Shown: positions 25,836-34,590 of the stretch, piece after piece | Position numbering within the stretch: position 1 is the first letter of the stretch | Layout of the letters: each line of letters opens with the position of its first letter | Assembly: GCA_021851145.1 (NCBI GenBank) | Contig: JAJZJK010000003.1 | Span: 1-43,985 of the forward strand | Reading direction: 5' to 3' | DNA from: Nanobdellota archaeon | GTDB lineage: Archaea > Nanobdellota > Nanobdellia > Parvarchaeales > Parvarchaeaceae | Length of the DNA: 43,985 nucleotides | The notes under the pieces: model-generated | What the model saw: the letters and a program-made list of their open reading frames with translations, nothing else | Told to the model about the DNA's origin: nothing | Database searches by the model: none | Program-made: the position numbers and the translations under genes

Positions 25836-26333
25836 ATGAAAATTGATGTAATAAGAAAGAACTCCACAGAAATACTTGAAAAACTTAAAAAGCTTGGATT
25901 CGACAGTGTCCTTTTATTAGAAGAACAAAAAATAAAAGATATTACAAAGGATAAAGAGATGGAAGGCAATGCTTATTCTGGAAAAGATTATGATTTTGTT
26001 ATTAGAAAGGGAAAAGCTAGATTTATCTATGACTTGGAAGTAAATGGATTTTTTTTGAATAAGGGACTATGCAGCAAGCTAAAGGAAAACAGGATTACAG
26101 TAATCTTTAGCTTTTCATCCCTTGAAAAAAGCGATAACCTGTTTAAAGTTTACAAGAACTTGTTAATAAACGGAAAGTTATGCAATGATTATGGTATAAA
26201 CTGCTTGTATTCGTCAGGATCGGAAAAACCAAGTGATATAAAGTCATTCTTCCAGCTTTGTGCATTTGCAGAAGAGTTTGGTTATAACTATAAGAATATG
26301 GTCAATAGCATGGAGTCAATTAAAAAATTATAG
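25836..26333 (+). CDS. rnp3: Ribonuclease P protein component 3 (Rpp30 homologue), probable
   Basis: 165 aa, shorter than typical (about 210). The pattern DFVIRKGKARFIYDLEVNG, KLKENRITVIFSFSSLEKS, then LINGKLCNDYGINCLYSSGS and PSDIKSFFQLCAFAEEFGY follows the strand order of the archaeal Rpp30 TIM barrel (RVDVI, VEI-F, L..rar.NA.lA.kY...ivisSgA, dlrsp.dl). Rpp30 with Pop5 supports the catalytic RNA of RNase P. The TATA-like TTTTATTTAACC lies about 27 bases upstream. Call made by pattern, not by a clear motif. Confidence 0.65.
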   Translation: MKIDVIRKNSTEILEKLKKLGFDSVLLLEEQKIKDITKDKEMEGNAYSGKDYDFVIRKGKARFIYDLEVNGFFLNKGLCSKLKENRITVIFSFSSLEKSDNLFKVYKNLLINGKLCNDYGINCLYSSGSEKPSDIKSFFQLCAFAEEFGYNYKNMVNSMESIKKL

Positions 26334-26335
26334 AT

Positions 26336-26836
26336 ATGTCATCTTTTCCAGCAGAAGACTATATAATTATTTTTGTAATTGTTTTGATAGTCGCAAGGAG
26401 GTTATATTCGGGGGTCAACGGCACGAAATTTAGCTTATTCAGGGTATTTAGGCTGCCTGTACTTTACATAGCTTTAACGGTTATACTTATTTTAACATCT
26501 GCAGTAACTAAATTTTTTTATTATATGCTGTCTGTTTCAATTGCATTATTTTTTATATTATTTGTAGTTGGTTTAATTTACAGCAAAGATATGGAATTTT
26601 TTGAGAAAGAAGAAAAACTTTACTATAAAAGGAAACCTTATATAATGATAATCTGGATGGTAACTTTTTTAGCCCGTATTATTCTGGAAATAGCAGCGAG
26701 TAACTTAATATACGCAATATACACTGTAAATGTTCTTATGGCTCTATCAACAGGATTAATAACTGGAGAGGCTATAAACACTTACAAATCACATAAAAAT
26801 TACATTGAGGGGATAAAAAAATCTAAGGTAAAGTAA
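26336..26836 (+). CDS. Polytopic membrane protein, DUF1453/CcdC-like
   Basis: 166 aa with about five hydrophobic segments. The sequence EKLYYKRKPYIMIIWMVTFL then ARIILEIAAS, together with FRVFRLPVLYIALTVILIL, resembles the DUF1453/CcdC-type membrane family of archaea and Firmicutes. No catalytic residues are evident. It starts two bases after the rnp3 stop, suggesting co-transcription. Confidence 0.6.
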   Translation: MSSFPAEDYIIIFVIVLIVARRLYSGVNGTKFSLFRVFRLPVLYIALTVILILTSAVTKFFYYMLSVSIALFFILFVVGLIYSKDMEFFEKEEKLYYKRKPYIMIIWMVTFLARIILEIAASNLIYAIYTVNVLMALSTGLITGEAINTYKSHKNYIEGIKKSKVK

Positions 26837-26862
26837 TAATAAGCGGAATTTGCCTCTAAAGA

Positions 26863-27339
26863 TTAACGCCCGATTGCAGCAATAAGAACGACTATCGCTA
26901 TGATATAAACGAGATCTGCAATCACAACAACGAAAGGTATCGTAATATTCATCTTTTCGTGCAGCGATAAAGCAATCGATAGATACAAAAACAAGCCTAC
27001 CATCAAAGAAATGCCGGCAATCAAACCTACGTTCAATATGCTTTTTTTCGGCTTCCCGACTATGAATTTAGGGCCCAAAGCCTTTGAAAGGACGTTTATT
27101 AAGGAATTTGTGTCATCTGCTTTGTTGTTTACAAAGAAAACATATTTATTGCCGTCGTTCAGATTTATTCTTATGTTTTTGTTATTCAAAATCGTCTTCT
27201 TTGGATATAACACTGCGTTTTTTACGTCCGATACATAAATTGAGCCGGAGTTATATTTTCCAATGCGCTGCCCCGGTTTTTGGTGCTCTTGAATGTATTT
27301 ATCTACAGAAGATAAAATCGTTGTTTTTAAGTTTATCAC
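26863..27339 (-). CDS. Two-TM membrane protein with a PH-like soluble part, possibly the tail of a broken gene
   Basis: 158 aa from a GTG start at 27339. Residues 25-100 (SGSIYVSDVKNAVLYPKKTI, then YVFFVNNKADDTNSLINVLS) look like the C-terminal half of a small PH-like domain; two TM helices follow (about 102-122 and 134-154). The weak GTG start and the fragments directly upstream suggest that this frame once continued into the sequence now at 27299-27566. Some GC-richer codons than neighbours. Confidence 0.55.
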   Translation of the reverse strand: MINLKTTILSSVDKYIQEHQKPGQRIGKYNSGSIYVSDVKNAVLYPKKTILNNKNIRINLNDGNKYVFFVNNKADDTNSLINVLSKALGPKFIVGKPKKSILNVGLIAGISLMVGLFLYLSIALSLHEKMNITIPFVVVIADLVYIIAIVVLIAAIGR

Positions 27340-27566
27340 TTAATATTTTAGCCGTTCTCTCCGCCTGTTTGCTTTCTACTTTATAATACTCCATCCCCTA
27401 TCTAAGCGGTCTCCATGGCAAACTCTTTAGTGGTCTCGCCCTGCGAAGCCGGATCCAAAAATATTATTCTCTTATCTGTTACAATGAGATTAACGTATGG
27501 CAATGCACCGAAATGACCATCTATTTCTCCTACCGGAATGATTCCTATAAAACGTTCGTTTGTCAT
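27299..27566 (-). pseudogene. Possible disrupted 5' part of the gene at 26863 (two short frames)
   Basis: Frame A (27566-27402, 54 codons) reads MTNERFIGIIPVGEIDGHFG then ALPYVNLIVTDKRIIF, which looks like a genuine conserved strand pattern of archaeal PH-like proteins (EIDGHLGALPYVNLIVT). It ends at TAG. Frame B (27394-27299, 31 codons) starts MEYYKVESKQAERTAKIL. Frames A, B and the downstream CDS differ by +1 each, so two frame changes and one stop separate them. A TTTAATTATAATATT box (about 27587-27601) precedes frame A. I looked for a bulge-helix-bulge here and found no convincing one. The rest of 27567-27772 holds no gene apart from promoters. Confidence 0.5.
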
Positions 27567-27740
27567 GCATTTTTTGTTTATGAATATTATAATTAAATCA
27601 CCTTTATCATTAATACCTTATACGAAGGAACGTGTCCACTTCTTTGGATTAATAACTCATAGCATCCTTAATGCAGTGTGCTACATCTCTAGTGTATGTA
27701 GTTCCAATAGTTAAATTAATAGCTACTATTAAGTTGTTAA

Positions 27741-27751
27741 AGTATTTAAAC
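27741..27751 (+). promoter_or_regulatory. TATA box of the kinase-like gene at 27773
   Basis: AGTATTTAAAC is centred about 27 bases before ATG 27773 and argues against the longer frame from 27671, whose extra 34 residues have no recognisable character. Confidence 0.5.
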
Positions 27752-27772
27752 TGTAACGTTCATAGGTATTAC

Positions 27773-28396
27773 ATGAAAAAACGGATAACCTTGGATTCAG
27801 TCATCGGCATTGCAAAAGAGAATCTGGCCGGCAAGATACAGGTAGGATTCACTGGGTTGATAAAGACGGGGAAAAAGGCCACTTATTTAAGATCCGAAGA
27901 AATGCTAAAGGAATTGACTGAAAACAGCGGAAAATACGTTCTTGATTCCTCAATAGATAGTTACAGCAGGAATGACCTGTTCTTTAAGCCAATAAGCTTT
28001 TTGGAGAGGGGGCAATTTGACAAGCTTAGCAAGATGTATGACATTCTGCCAGAAGCAATCCCAACACCAATAACTAAAGTAAGAAACGGCGATGGAAAAG
28101 AGATAGGATACATAATGAGGAAAATAGAAGGTAATACCATGGCAGATTATCTAGCAGGATTAAACGCTGACATAAGATATCGGGAGAATGATAGGATACT
28201 CAAAGAATTGAACGGCTACGTTGGGAAACTTTCCGCCAACGGAATAGGACACGGGGATATACACGAAAGAAACGTCATTATCTACAATGGCAAACCTTTC
28301 CTAGTGGATCCTTTTGCAATAAACGACTGTGACAGCTGGTATATGAAAAGAGATGCAAATAACTTGAAAAAACTGAAGTCCACCTTATATGACTGA
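27773..28396 (+). CDS. Small protein-kinase-like (RIO/Kdo-type) protein
   Basis: 207 aa. The catalytic-loop signature GHGDIHERNVIIYNG and a following VDPF (in place of DFG) mark the kinase-like fold of the RIO, lipopolysaccharide-kinase and aminoglycoside-kinase type. An N-lobe Lys and glycine-rich loop are not obvious (FTGLIKTGKKATYLRS may be a remnant), and IGYIMRKIEGNTM looks like the hinge. It is smaller than most family members. The start is set at 27773 by the TATA box. Confidence 0.72.
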   Translation: MKKRITLDSVIGIAKENLAGKIQVGFTGLIKTGKKATYLRSEEMLKELTENSGKYVLDSSIDSYSRNDLFFKPISFLERGQFDKLSKMYDILPEAIPTPITKVRNGDGKEIGYIMRKIEGNTMADYLAGLNADIRYRENDRILKELNGYVGKLSANGIGHGDIHERNVIIYNGKPFLVDPFAINDCDSWYMKRDANNLKKLKSTLYD

Positions 28397-28497
28397 TATG
28401 TCTATTCGACATTACTTTGGAATCGTATTACGATATTTATGATATTTTTGGAAGGTGGGAAATTAAGAAGGAGATATCCTATACCCCTAATTATAAA

Positions 28498-28570
28498 TGG
28501 GCCCGAAGGGATTCGAACCCTTGGTCTTCTGCACGTCAAGCAGACGTCATAACCGCTGGACCACGGGCCC
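28498..28570 (-). tRNA. tRNA-Val(GAC)
   Basis: Acceptor GGGCCCG/CGGGCCC with A73, anticodon stem UCUGC/GCAGA, loop UUGACGU giving anticodon GAC, T stem AAGGG/CCCUU. No intron. Convergent with the kinase-like gene. Confidence 0.94.
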
Positions 28571-28655
28571 ATAATTAATAACAACTGCATATAAAATATA
28601 AAAGCTTATTTAAAACAATAAAAAAGCTTTTATTCCTAAATTATAATATTGTCAT

Positions 28656-29948
28656 ATGAATTACGATTTAAACTATGTAAGAGATCACAAAGACGAGCTC
28701 ATATTATCAATTAAAAAAAGGTTCTTAAATCCGCCTATTGAAAACCCTGTAGAAAGATTAATTGAATTGAATGAGACTATAAAAAAGAGCAGAAGTGAGG
28801 TTGATGAGCTTAGGCACAAAAGAAATACAATAAGCAAAGAATTTGCAGAAAACAAAGATGATACTCAAAAGAAAGAAAGCGAAAGAAAAACTGTTAGGGA
28901 GATAATGCAACAGATAAAAGAAAAAGAGGAAGAAATAGCAAAATATGAGGATGAAGCTAAAAATCTATTTTTATGGCTACCAAATGTTATTAGTCCAGAT
29001 GCGCCGGAAGGAAAAGATGATAATGATAATGTTGAAATAAGAAATTACGGAAAAATAGAAAAGAGAGATTTTATTACAAAAAGCCATATAGATTTGGGCC
29101 AAGAAAGGAAATTTCTGGATATGGAGAATGCTGCTAAGATTACCGGCAGCAGATTTGTTTTTATAAAAGGTAAGCTGGTACAATTAGAACTTGCTTTAGA
29201 GCTGTATTCTATAGAAAAGATATCCTCAAAAGGGTACTTGCCAGTTATGCCACCTTTTATGATAAAACGTGATATTTACGGCGGGATAGCGCATATGGCC
29301 ACCTTTGAGGATGCCCTGTACAAAGTAACTGGTGTAGAAGAAGAAGGAGAAGAAGAACGCTTTCTTATATCTACAACTGAACACCCTATGATAGCACAAT
29401 ATTCTAATTCGAATATACCTGAAGAAGAACTACCTATAAAATTAGTAGGTATAAGCCCGGCCTTTAGAAAAGAAGCTGGAGCACATGGAAAAGATACAAA
29501 AGGGATTTTTAGGCTACACCAATTTGACCAGACAGAACAGATAGTACTTTGTAAACCTGAGGATTCACAAAAATTTCACGAAGAGATGCTCGCTAACATA
29601 GAAGAGATTTGGAAAGAATTGGGGATACCTTACAGAGTAGTGAGTTGCTCAACCGGTGATATGGGGGTTAGGGACATAAAACAGTATGATATTGAAGCTT
29701 ACCTTTATTCACAAGAAAAATACAGAGAAGTTGGATCATTTGACAATACAACAGACTGGATATCTAGAAGATTAAACATAAAATATGTAGATAAAAAAGG
29801 AAACAAGGATTATGTTTATACTTTAGATGGAACTGGTTTGCCAATGCAAAGAACCATGATAGCTATAATGGATACTTATCAACAAAAAGATGGGACAATA
29901 ATAGTTCCTGAGGTGCTTAGAAAATATACAGGTTTTAACGAGATTTAG
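28656..29948 (+). CDS. serS: Seryl-tRNA synthetase
   Basis: 430 aa. The N-terminal coiled-coil arm (about 30-110) has IKKSRSEVDELRHKRNTISK. The class II core has motif 2 FRKEAGAHGKDTKGIFRLHQF-like sequence, TEHPMIA (Ser/ATP pocket), EVGSFDNTTDWISRRLNIKY and motif 3 TLDGTGLPMQRTMIA. It charges tRNA-Ser with serine. The standard bacterial/archaeal SerRS, not the rare methanogen type. Length is normal. Confidence 0.96.
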   Translation: MNYDLNYVRDHKDELILSIKKRFLNPPIENPVERLIELNETIKKSRSEVDELRHKRNTISKEFAENKDDTQKKESERKTVREIMQQIKEKEEEIAKYEDEAKNLFLWLPNVISPDAPEGKDDNDNVEIRNYGKIEKRDFITKSHIDLGQERKFLDMENAAKITGSRFVFIKGKLVQLELALELYSIEKISSKGYLPVMPPFMIKRDIYGGIAHMATFEDALYKVTGVEEEGEEERFLISTTEHPMIAQYSNSNIPEEELPIKLVGISPAFRKEAGAHGKDTKGIFRLHQFDQTEQIVLCKPEDSQKFHEEMLANIEEIWKELGIPYRVVSCSTGDMGVRDIKQYDIEAYLYSQEKYREVGSFDNTTDWISRRLNIKYVDKKGNKDYVYTLDGTGLPMQRTMIAIMDTYQQKDGTIIVPEVLRKYTGFNEI

Positions 29949-30006
29949 TAATACTATAGTAATACTCAACTTTGTTTTATAAAAGAAAAAATGCGCTTAT
30001 TATTAA

Positions 30007-30012
30007 GGGGGT
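30007..30012 (+). promoter_or_regulatory. Shine-Dalgarno-like site of the gene at 30019
   Basis: GGGGGT six bases before the ATG, complementary to the archaeal 16S 3' end (CACCUCC-type). Together with a TTTTATAAAAG box about 40 bases upstream it implies a leadered mRNA, unlike most genes here. Confidence 0.5.
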
Positions 30013-30018
30013 AATAAT

Positions 30019-32196
30019 ATGGGAAGTCAAATGCTTGAGGAAATAATAAAAAAAGATAATAATTCTTATTCTAAATTAAGGCTTCTTACTATGTCAGAGT
30101 TAGAACTTGCAACAAAACTAAGTGACAAACAGGTACTAGATAATTTAGGGCAGATGATAAAAGATTATGAAGGTAAAATTGACGGTATAGTCATAAATGG
30201 GGGCCTGGCATATATACCTGACAAATATAGCAGATTAAGAGGGGAGAGATTAGATTTAGTAGAGGACATGCTAAAAGAGAAATATGGAGAAGAAGCTTAT
30301 AATGAAATAAAACGTGGAAAAAATGACTCTAATTCTGTTGATGATTTAACTGAAGCCGCAATACTTGCAAGAATACAGATGAAAAGCATTGCTTATGAAG
30401 CTAAGAAAAAAGGAGTACCTATTTATTATATTTATGGGGTTACAGACTACAAAAACGTAAAAATGATCATAGAAGCATTGGAAAGGCTTAGCAGAAGAAA
30501 TAACAGAGAAGAAGAGAGAGTTAGAGAAACGAAAAAGAATAAAAAACAAAACAAACTTGAAGATAAAGTGCCAGATGAGATAGAAAGAATAATGTCTATT
30601 ATCCCTGATAGCTATAAATTTAAGGCCTCTAAATGGAAAACGTCAGATAAACAAGGTATAAAAGATAAAGCTAATGACATCTACTTGCACCTTATAAATA
30701 TGATGCTAAATCCTGGTAAAAACCAAGATAACATAAAAGTATACAAAAAATTTGAAAATTTCATTGGAGACAAAGAGAGTAATGAACCTGATGCAGAAAT
30801 AACAATAAATGGTGTTAAGGTAAAAGTATTCCACGCTATTAATGCTCTTACTGCTGGATTAAACGAAGGAAAACCTAGCGACAGAACAATAAACATGATA
30901 GTAGATTATACAAATTTAGATGCTCAGTATGGAAGACTTGCGGATATTTATATAACTGGAAGAGGATCCGCAACGGAATTTACAGCGTTAGATTACCAAA
31001 GCAGGAAAGAGCCTGTATTGATATTTAACCAAGGTCCTTTAATGGATATAGACAGACAATTTAAACTAAGAGCAAGCCTTAATAAGACGGATGTATCCAA
31101 AAGGTTATCGCAATTTGAAGATAGCGGGGTCTCTTTCTTATCGGTTTACAATGATAATACTGTTGAGATAGAACATTTAGATGTAAGTGGCATAAAAAAC
31201 AAGATAAATCCTTCCAAACTAAATAAAGAAAAACAGAATGGATCGCTTTATGAAGTGGTTCAAGCATCGGATTGGCATGTTGGAAACGCCGCCTCAGATT
31301 ATGAAGCAATGGAAGAAGTACCTAAAATAATTAGCAAAAGTGATGTTCCTAAAGAGAAAAGAGTACTTTTCGTGGGTGGAGACATGGTTGATGGCGGAAA
31401 TGATAAAGCACAAAGGACAAAGATGTCACTACCCAGAGCACCAAGTCCAGAAGAATTTGTAGGAAAACTTGAGGATATTTTAAAGGATGACAACAAAGAA
31501 AATACAAAAACCAAGTTTATCTCTGAATTGCACAAAGTAGTCTATGGAAATTCAGATATAGACTTAGGCCAGCAGGAAAAAAGACTCGATAATTACCTAA
31601 AACCACTGGCACCACTATTTGACAAAGCATATGTAGTAGGTGGAAACCATTTTGAAAGGGCAACTGGTAATGGGAGCGAAGGCAGAATGATTGGGCCTAA
31701 ACTTGAAAATGGTGGTACAAACGAAGTAGTTTATGTAGATGATTACTTATTGAGGGGAGAAACGCCTTACCTCGGAGATTATGGTTTATTGATGATGCAT
31801 AGCGCAGGTTATAGAGGCGGGGTAGATGCAAGAACCTCTCTAATGAACACTATAAAAAACACTGGATCGGATCTTATAGACTTGGGGATGGCTGGAGATT
31901 GCCATGAACCTGGAATAAAATTTGCCTTAAAGAAAAAGAATGGTGAATGGAGGACTATGGCTACAATTACAACTCCCGCGCTTGAAGGTGAAACTTACTT
32001 TGAAAAATATATAATCCATAAACCAAATTATACCAAAGGCATAAGTGAAATTTATATACCTACAGATAGCACAATAGGAACATCGTATTTAAAGTACAAA
32101 CTAATTCCGCTACAAACAATAAGAGATGAAATATATGCATCAGGAGGGTCAAGGTACTACAAAGCATTGGATAAGATATTAAACAAACTTGATTAA
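30019..32196 (+). CDS. Large metallophosphoesterase with a degenerate N-terminal phosphoesterase-like half
   Basis: 725 aa. The C-terminal part is a calcineurin-like phosphoesterase: SDWHVG (D418, H420), GGDMVDGG (D455), GGNHFER (N543, H544), MMHSAGYRGG (H594) and GDCHEP (H629, with D627 where His is usual). The N-terminal 160 residues also resemble this fold (IDGIVINGGLAYIPDKY, then KKGVPIYYIYGVTDYKNV, like GDLVD and GNTD) but lack metal ligands, so they look like a dead copy. A charged linker (155-190) and an alpha/beta middle domain (210-410) connect them. A nuclease or nucleotidase role is possible; no known family match. Confidence 0.8.
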   Translation: MGSQMLEEIIKKDNNSYSKLRLLTMSELELATKLSDKQVLDNLGQMIKDYEGKIDGIVINGGLAYIPDKYSRLRGERLDLVEDMLKEKYGEEAYNEIKRGKNDSNSVDDLTEAAILARIQMKSIAYEAKKKGVPIYYIYGVTDYKNVKMIIEALERLSRRNNREEERVRETKKNKKQNKLEDKVPDEIERIMSIIPDSYKFKASKWKTSDKQGIKDKANDIYLHLINMMLNPGKNQDNIKVYKKFENFIGDKESNEPDAEITINGVKVKVFHAINALTAGLNEGKPSDRTINMIVDYTNLDAQYGRLADIYITGRGSATEFTALDYQSRKEPVLIFNQGPLMDIDRQFKLRASLNKTDVSKRLSQFEDSGVSFLSVYNDNTVEIEHLDVSGIKNKINPSKLNKEKQNGSLYEVVQASDWHVGNAASDYEAMEEVPKIISKSDVPKEKRVLFVGGDMVDGGNDKAQRTKMSLPRAPSPEEFVGKLEDILKDDNKENTKTKFISELHKVVYGNSDIDLGQQEKRLDNYLKPLAPLFDKAYVVGGNHFERATGNGSEGRMIGPKLENGGTNEVVYVDDYLLRGETPYLGDYGLLMMHSAGYRGGVDARTSLMNTIKNTGSDLIDLGMAGDCHEPGIKFALKKKNGEWRTMATITTPALEGETYFEKYIIHKPNYTKGISEIYIPTDSTIGTSYLKYKLIPLQTIRDEIYASGGSRYYKALDKILNKLD

Positions 32197-32221
32197 AAGC
32201 TAATACATAAATATTATTAGG

Positions 32222-33298
32222 ATGGCTTTAGGTATATTCATGGATGAAAATAAAAAAGCAGAAAGCATCAATAGCGTTAGAAAATTTGTTTCGGAAAACA
32301 ATGATTTTACAGTTTTTTACCACTTTGATACTGATGGGATAGTAAGTGCTGCATTGCTTACGGCTGCACTTAAAAAGATAAATAAGGGAGTTTATTACTA
32401 CAGACCAACAAATTATGAAGACTACGAAAAAATGGATATGCAAGAGTACAGCAAGAACATAATAATATGCGATATGCAGATAAGGGAAGCGCAGTTACCG
32501 CTATTCAAAGACAAAAACCTATGTATAATTGATCATCACCAAATAATAGAAGCAGATATGTCTGCATATGCAAACCCTAAGATTTGGGGTGATAACACAT
32601 ATACCCCTTGTTCTTTACTTGTATACAGAATATTTAAGCAAGAAGTGGAAGAATTGGATTGGGAATCTGCAATAGGTTTAGTTGGAGATTCTGGCGGAAA
32701 AGAGAATTCAGAATTTGTAAAAGAAACTGCCGAAAAATATGGAATAAAAATCGGAACAGATGAATTCATGTATGATAATGATTTTGGTAAGGCTGCGGGG
32801 ATGATAGGTGCTATGACTACAGTGTATAATAGAGAAGGCGCCGATGAGGCATTGGGTATACTAATGAATAGCGCTTCTATTTCAGACGTAATAAATAACC
32901 AAAAACTTGTTTTCGCGGATAAAAAAGTAAGATTTGAACTTGAAAAACTAAAAGAAGACTTTAAAGAAAAAGCGGAAAAAGTCGGAAAGGTCTATTTTTA
33001 TGAATTAGACCAAAAAAAGAAGAGATACTCTTCTACATTAGTTACAGAATTAAGCTTTGATAAAGAGTATTATGGGAATGTTCTTGTGTTTATGACTAAG
33101 ATAAATGCAAGAACTATGAGACTAAACCTAAGAGCAAATGGGGTTGAGATAAAACTTCCAGTCATGCTGAACAATATCTTCAAAAAAGTTAAGGGAGAAG
33201 GCGGAGGGCATGATAAGGCATCCGGTGGTTCTATAAACTACAAAGACAAAGACAAATTCAAACAGCTTTTCCTTGAAGAAGCTAAAGACTTAAATTAA
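32222..33298 (+). CDS. DHH/DHHA1 family phosphoesterase (RecJ-like)
   Basis: 358 aa. DHH motifs: FYHFDTDGIVSAA (HxDxDG), IICDMQ, LCIIDHHQ and VGDSGG; the DHHA1 motif is GGGHDKASGGSI near the C-terminus. This is the full set for a metal-dependent exonuclease or nanoRNase of the archaeal RecJ/GAN group, some of which partner GINS and the replisome. The ATG at 32222 is 10-18 bases from a TACATAAATATT box, whereas M7 at 32240 is 28-36 away, so the true start may be 32240. Confidence 0.9.
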   Translation: MALGIFMDENKKAESINSVRKFVSENNDFTVFYHFDTDGIVSAALLTAALKKINKGVYYYRPTNYEDYEKMDMQEYSKNIIICDMQIREAQLPLFKDKNLCIIDHHQIIEADMSAYANPKIWGDNTYTPCSLLVYRIFKQEVEELDWESAIGLVGDSGGKENSEFVKETAEKYGIKIGTDEFMYDNDFGKAAGMIGAMTTVYNREGADEALGILMNSASISDVINNQKLVFADKKVRFELEKLKEDFKEKAEKVGKVYFYELDQKKKRYSSTLVTELSFDKEYYGNVLVFMTKINARTMRLNLRANGVEIKLPVMLNNIFKKVKGEGGGHDKASGGSINYKDKDKFKQLFLEEAKDLN

Positions 33299-33568
33299 CT
33301 AGAAATCCGGTGCCCTGCTTACTTCAGATATACTTAGACTTGCCTCTTTAAATGAAGAAAATGCTTCTTCAATCTTAGAAGTTCCCTCGTCCTCGTCTGC
33401 TACTAAAGTGATCATTATTACAGTTAAACCAAATGCAAGAGGCTGCACTTCGGATTTGTATACTGAGCCGTATTTAGATAAGAATGATTTTAACTCACCA
33501 ACAACTTTGTCTATATCAGACGAAGTATCCTTTGGGAGTGCCTTTATTTTTATTACTACTTTTCCCAT
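33299..33568 (-). CDS. ef1b: Elongation factor 1-beta (aEF1B)
   Basis: 89 aa. Archaeal EF-1 beta is the guanine nucleotide exchange factor of EF-1 alpha. The start MGKVVIKIKALPKDTSSDID, then LAFGLTVIMITLVADEDEGT, is diagnostic. A longer frame to 33589 would overlap the upstream gene; the ATG at 33568 is one base past its stop. The Zn-ribbon/EF1-beta pair is a conserved archaeal gene order. Confidence 0.94.
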   Translation of the reverse strand: MGKVVIKIKALPKDTSSDIDKVVGELKSFLSKYGSVYKSEVQPLAFGLTVIMITLVADEDEGTSKIEEAFSSFKEASLSISEVSRAPDF

Positions 33569-33569
33569 A

Positions 33570-33755
33570 TTAAGGCCCCACAAAACCACATACTTTACAG
33601 GTGTAATTAACGCCTCTTCCCCTGCATTTTCCGCATCTGGATATTTTTGTATTGCAATTTGGGCAATTAAAGACTACTGAATCATCTATTATTGAGATAT
33701 CCCTATCACAGGATATACAAAAATTCTTTTCTGACTCAATTAACTCCTCTGCCAT
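33570..33755 (-). CDS. Small zinc-ribbon protein (DUF1610 type)
   Basis: 61 aa with four CxxC pairs: CISC, CPNC, CGKC and CKVC. This arrangement and its place immediately before EF-1 beta identify the archaeal small zinc-finger protein of the HVO_2753/DUF1610 type, predicted to bind RNA. A TATTTATAT-type stretch lies upstream near the divergent pth2 start. Confidence 0.88.
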   Translation of the reverse strand: MAEELIESEKNFCISCDRDISIIDDSVVFNCPNCNTKISRCGKCRGRGVNYTCKVCGFVGP

Positions 33756-33807
33756 TTGTTAGTTTATTATTAGATTCATATTTATATGTTTCTGTTATAG
33801 ATAATAT

Positions 33808-34167
33808 ATGGAAAAAGACATAAAACAGGTAATAATCTTGAGAAAGAATATAGGCATGGGAACAGGCAAACTTGTTGCACAAGGGTCTCATGCAAGCCTT
33901 ATGAGTTTTATACACACCGAAAAGATTTATCCGGAGATTGCTAAGAAATGGTTGGCACAGGGAGAAACCAAAATAGTGCTAAAAGTGAATAAAATAGAGG
34001 AATTTGAAGATTTGAAAAACAAACTAAAAAGGAGTGATATACCATTCCAGGTCGTAAAAGATGCTGGACAGACACAAGTTCCACCTGGTACTGAAACTGC
34101 AATAGGGATAGGCCCTTATTATACGGACGAAATAAATAAGATAACCTCTAAACTTAAACTTTTATGA
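33808..34167 (+). CDS. pth2: Peptidyl-tRNA hydrolase, Pth2
   Basis: 119 aa, exact family length. KQVIILRKNIGMGTGKLVAQ then GSHASLMSF is the Pth2 signature (normally M..GK.AAQ..HA), and the C-terminal DAGQTQVPPGTETAIGIGPY completes it. It frees tRNA from dropped-off peptides. It overlaps the next gene by four bases. Confidence 0.96.
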   Translation: MEKDIKQVIILRKNIGMGTGKLVAQGSHASLMSFIHTEKIYPEIAKKWLAQGETKIVLKVNKIEEFEDLKNKLKRSDIPFQVVKDAGQTQVPPGTETAIGIGPYYTDEINKITSKLKLL

Positions 34168-34481
34168 CAAATATACTGTACATAATGATAAATTCTGTAA
34201 TACAGACTAACCCTTACTTAGGTTACCTATTTTTTGGGTTGATTATAGCAGGAGTTGGGATAACTTACTTTTATAGAAAAGAGGTAGGATTTCTGATAAC
34301 TATAATAATCTCTTCAATTTTAGGCTATATTGGAATTTTTTCTTCATTAATATTTATTTTAACTGCCGCTTGTATCCTACTTCTTGTGCTTTCTTTACTT
34401 GGAGGAGGTTCTATAACCCGACCAATAAAAAATCTAGAAAGTTGGATGTATCTAAAATTTGTCTTAAAGAAACAAAAGTAA
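34164..34481 (+). CDS. Small membrane protein, unknown function
   Basis: 105 aa with three hydrophobic segments (about 16-35, 40-58, 63-80) and a basic tail. ATGA overlap with pth2 indicates translational coupling. It ends one base before the tRNA-Gly 3' end. No family recognised. Confidence 0.6.
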   Translation: MTNILYIMINSVIQTNPYLGYLFFGLIIAGVGITYFYRKEVGFLITIIISSILGYIGIFSSLIFILTAACILLLVLSLLGGGSITRPIKNLESWMYLKFVLKKQK

Positions 34482-34552
34482 TGCATCGGCCGGGATTCGA
34501 ACCCGGGTCTCCACCGTGGCAGGGTAGTGTCTTACCACTGGACTACCGATGC
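34482..34552 (-). tRNA. tRNA-Gly(GCC)
   Basis: Acceptor GCAUCGG/CCGAUGC with A73, anticodon stem CUACC/GGUGG, loop CUGCCAC giving anticodon GCC, T stem CCGGG/CCCGG. No intron. Convergent and directly abutting the small membrane gene. Confidence 0.95.
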
Positions 34553-34590
34553 TTAATATTACTTATTAATAGGCCTCTTTTATATATCTT

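Noticed and set aside
27299-27566. BHB intron joining the fragments upstream of 27339
   Set aside because: CCGCU/GGCGG can pair but no flanking helix with 3-nt bulges on opposite strands restores the frame.
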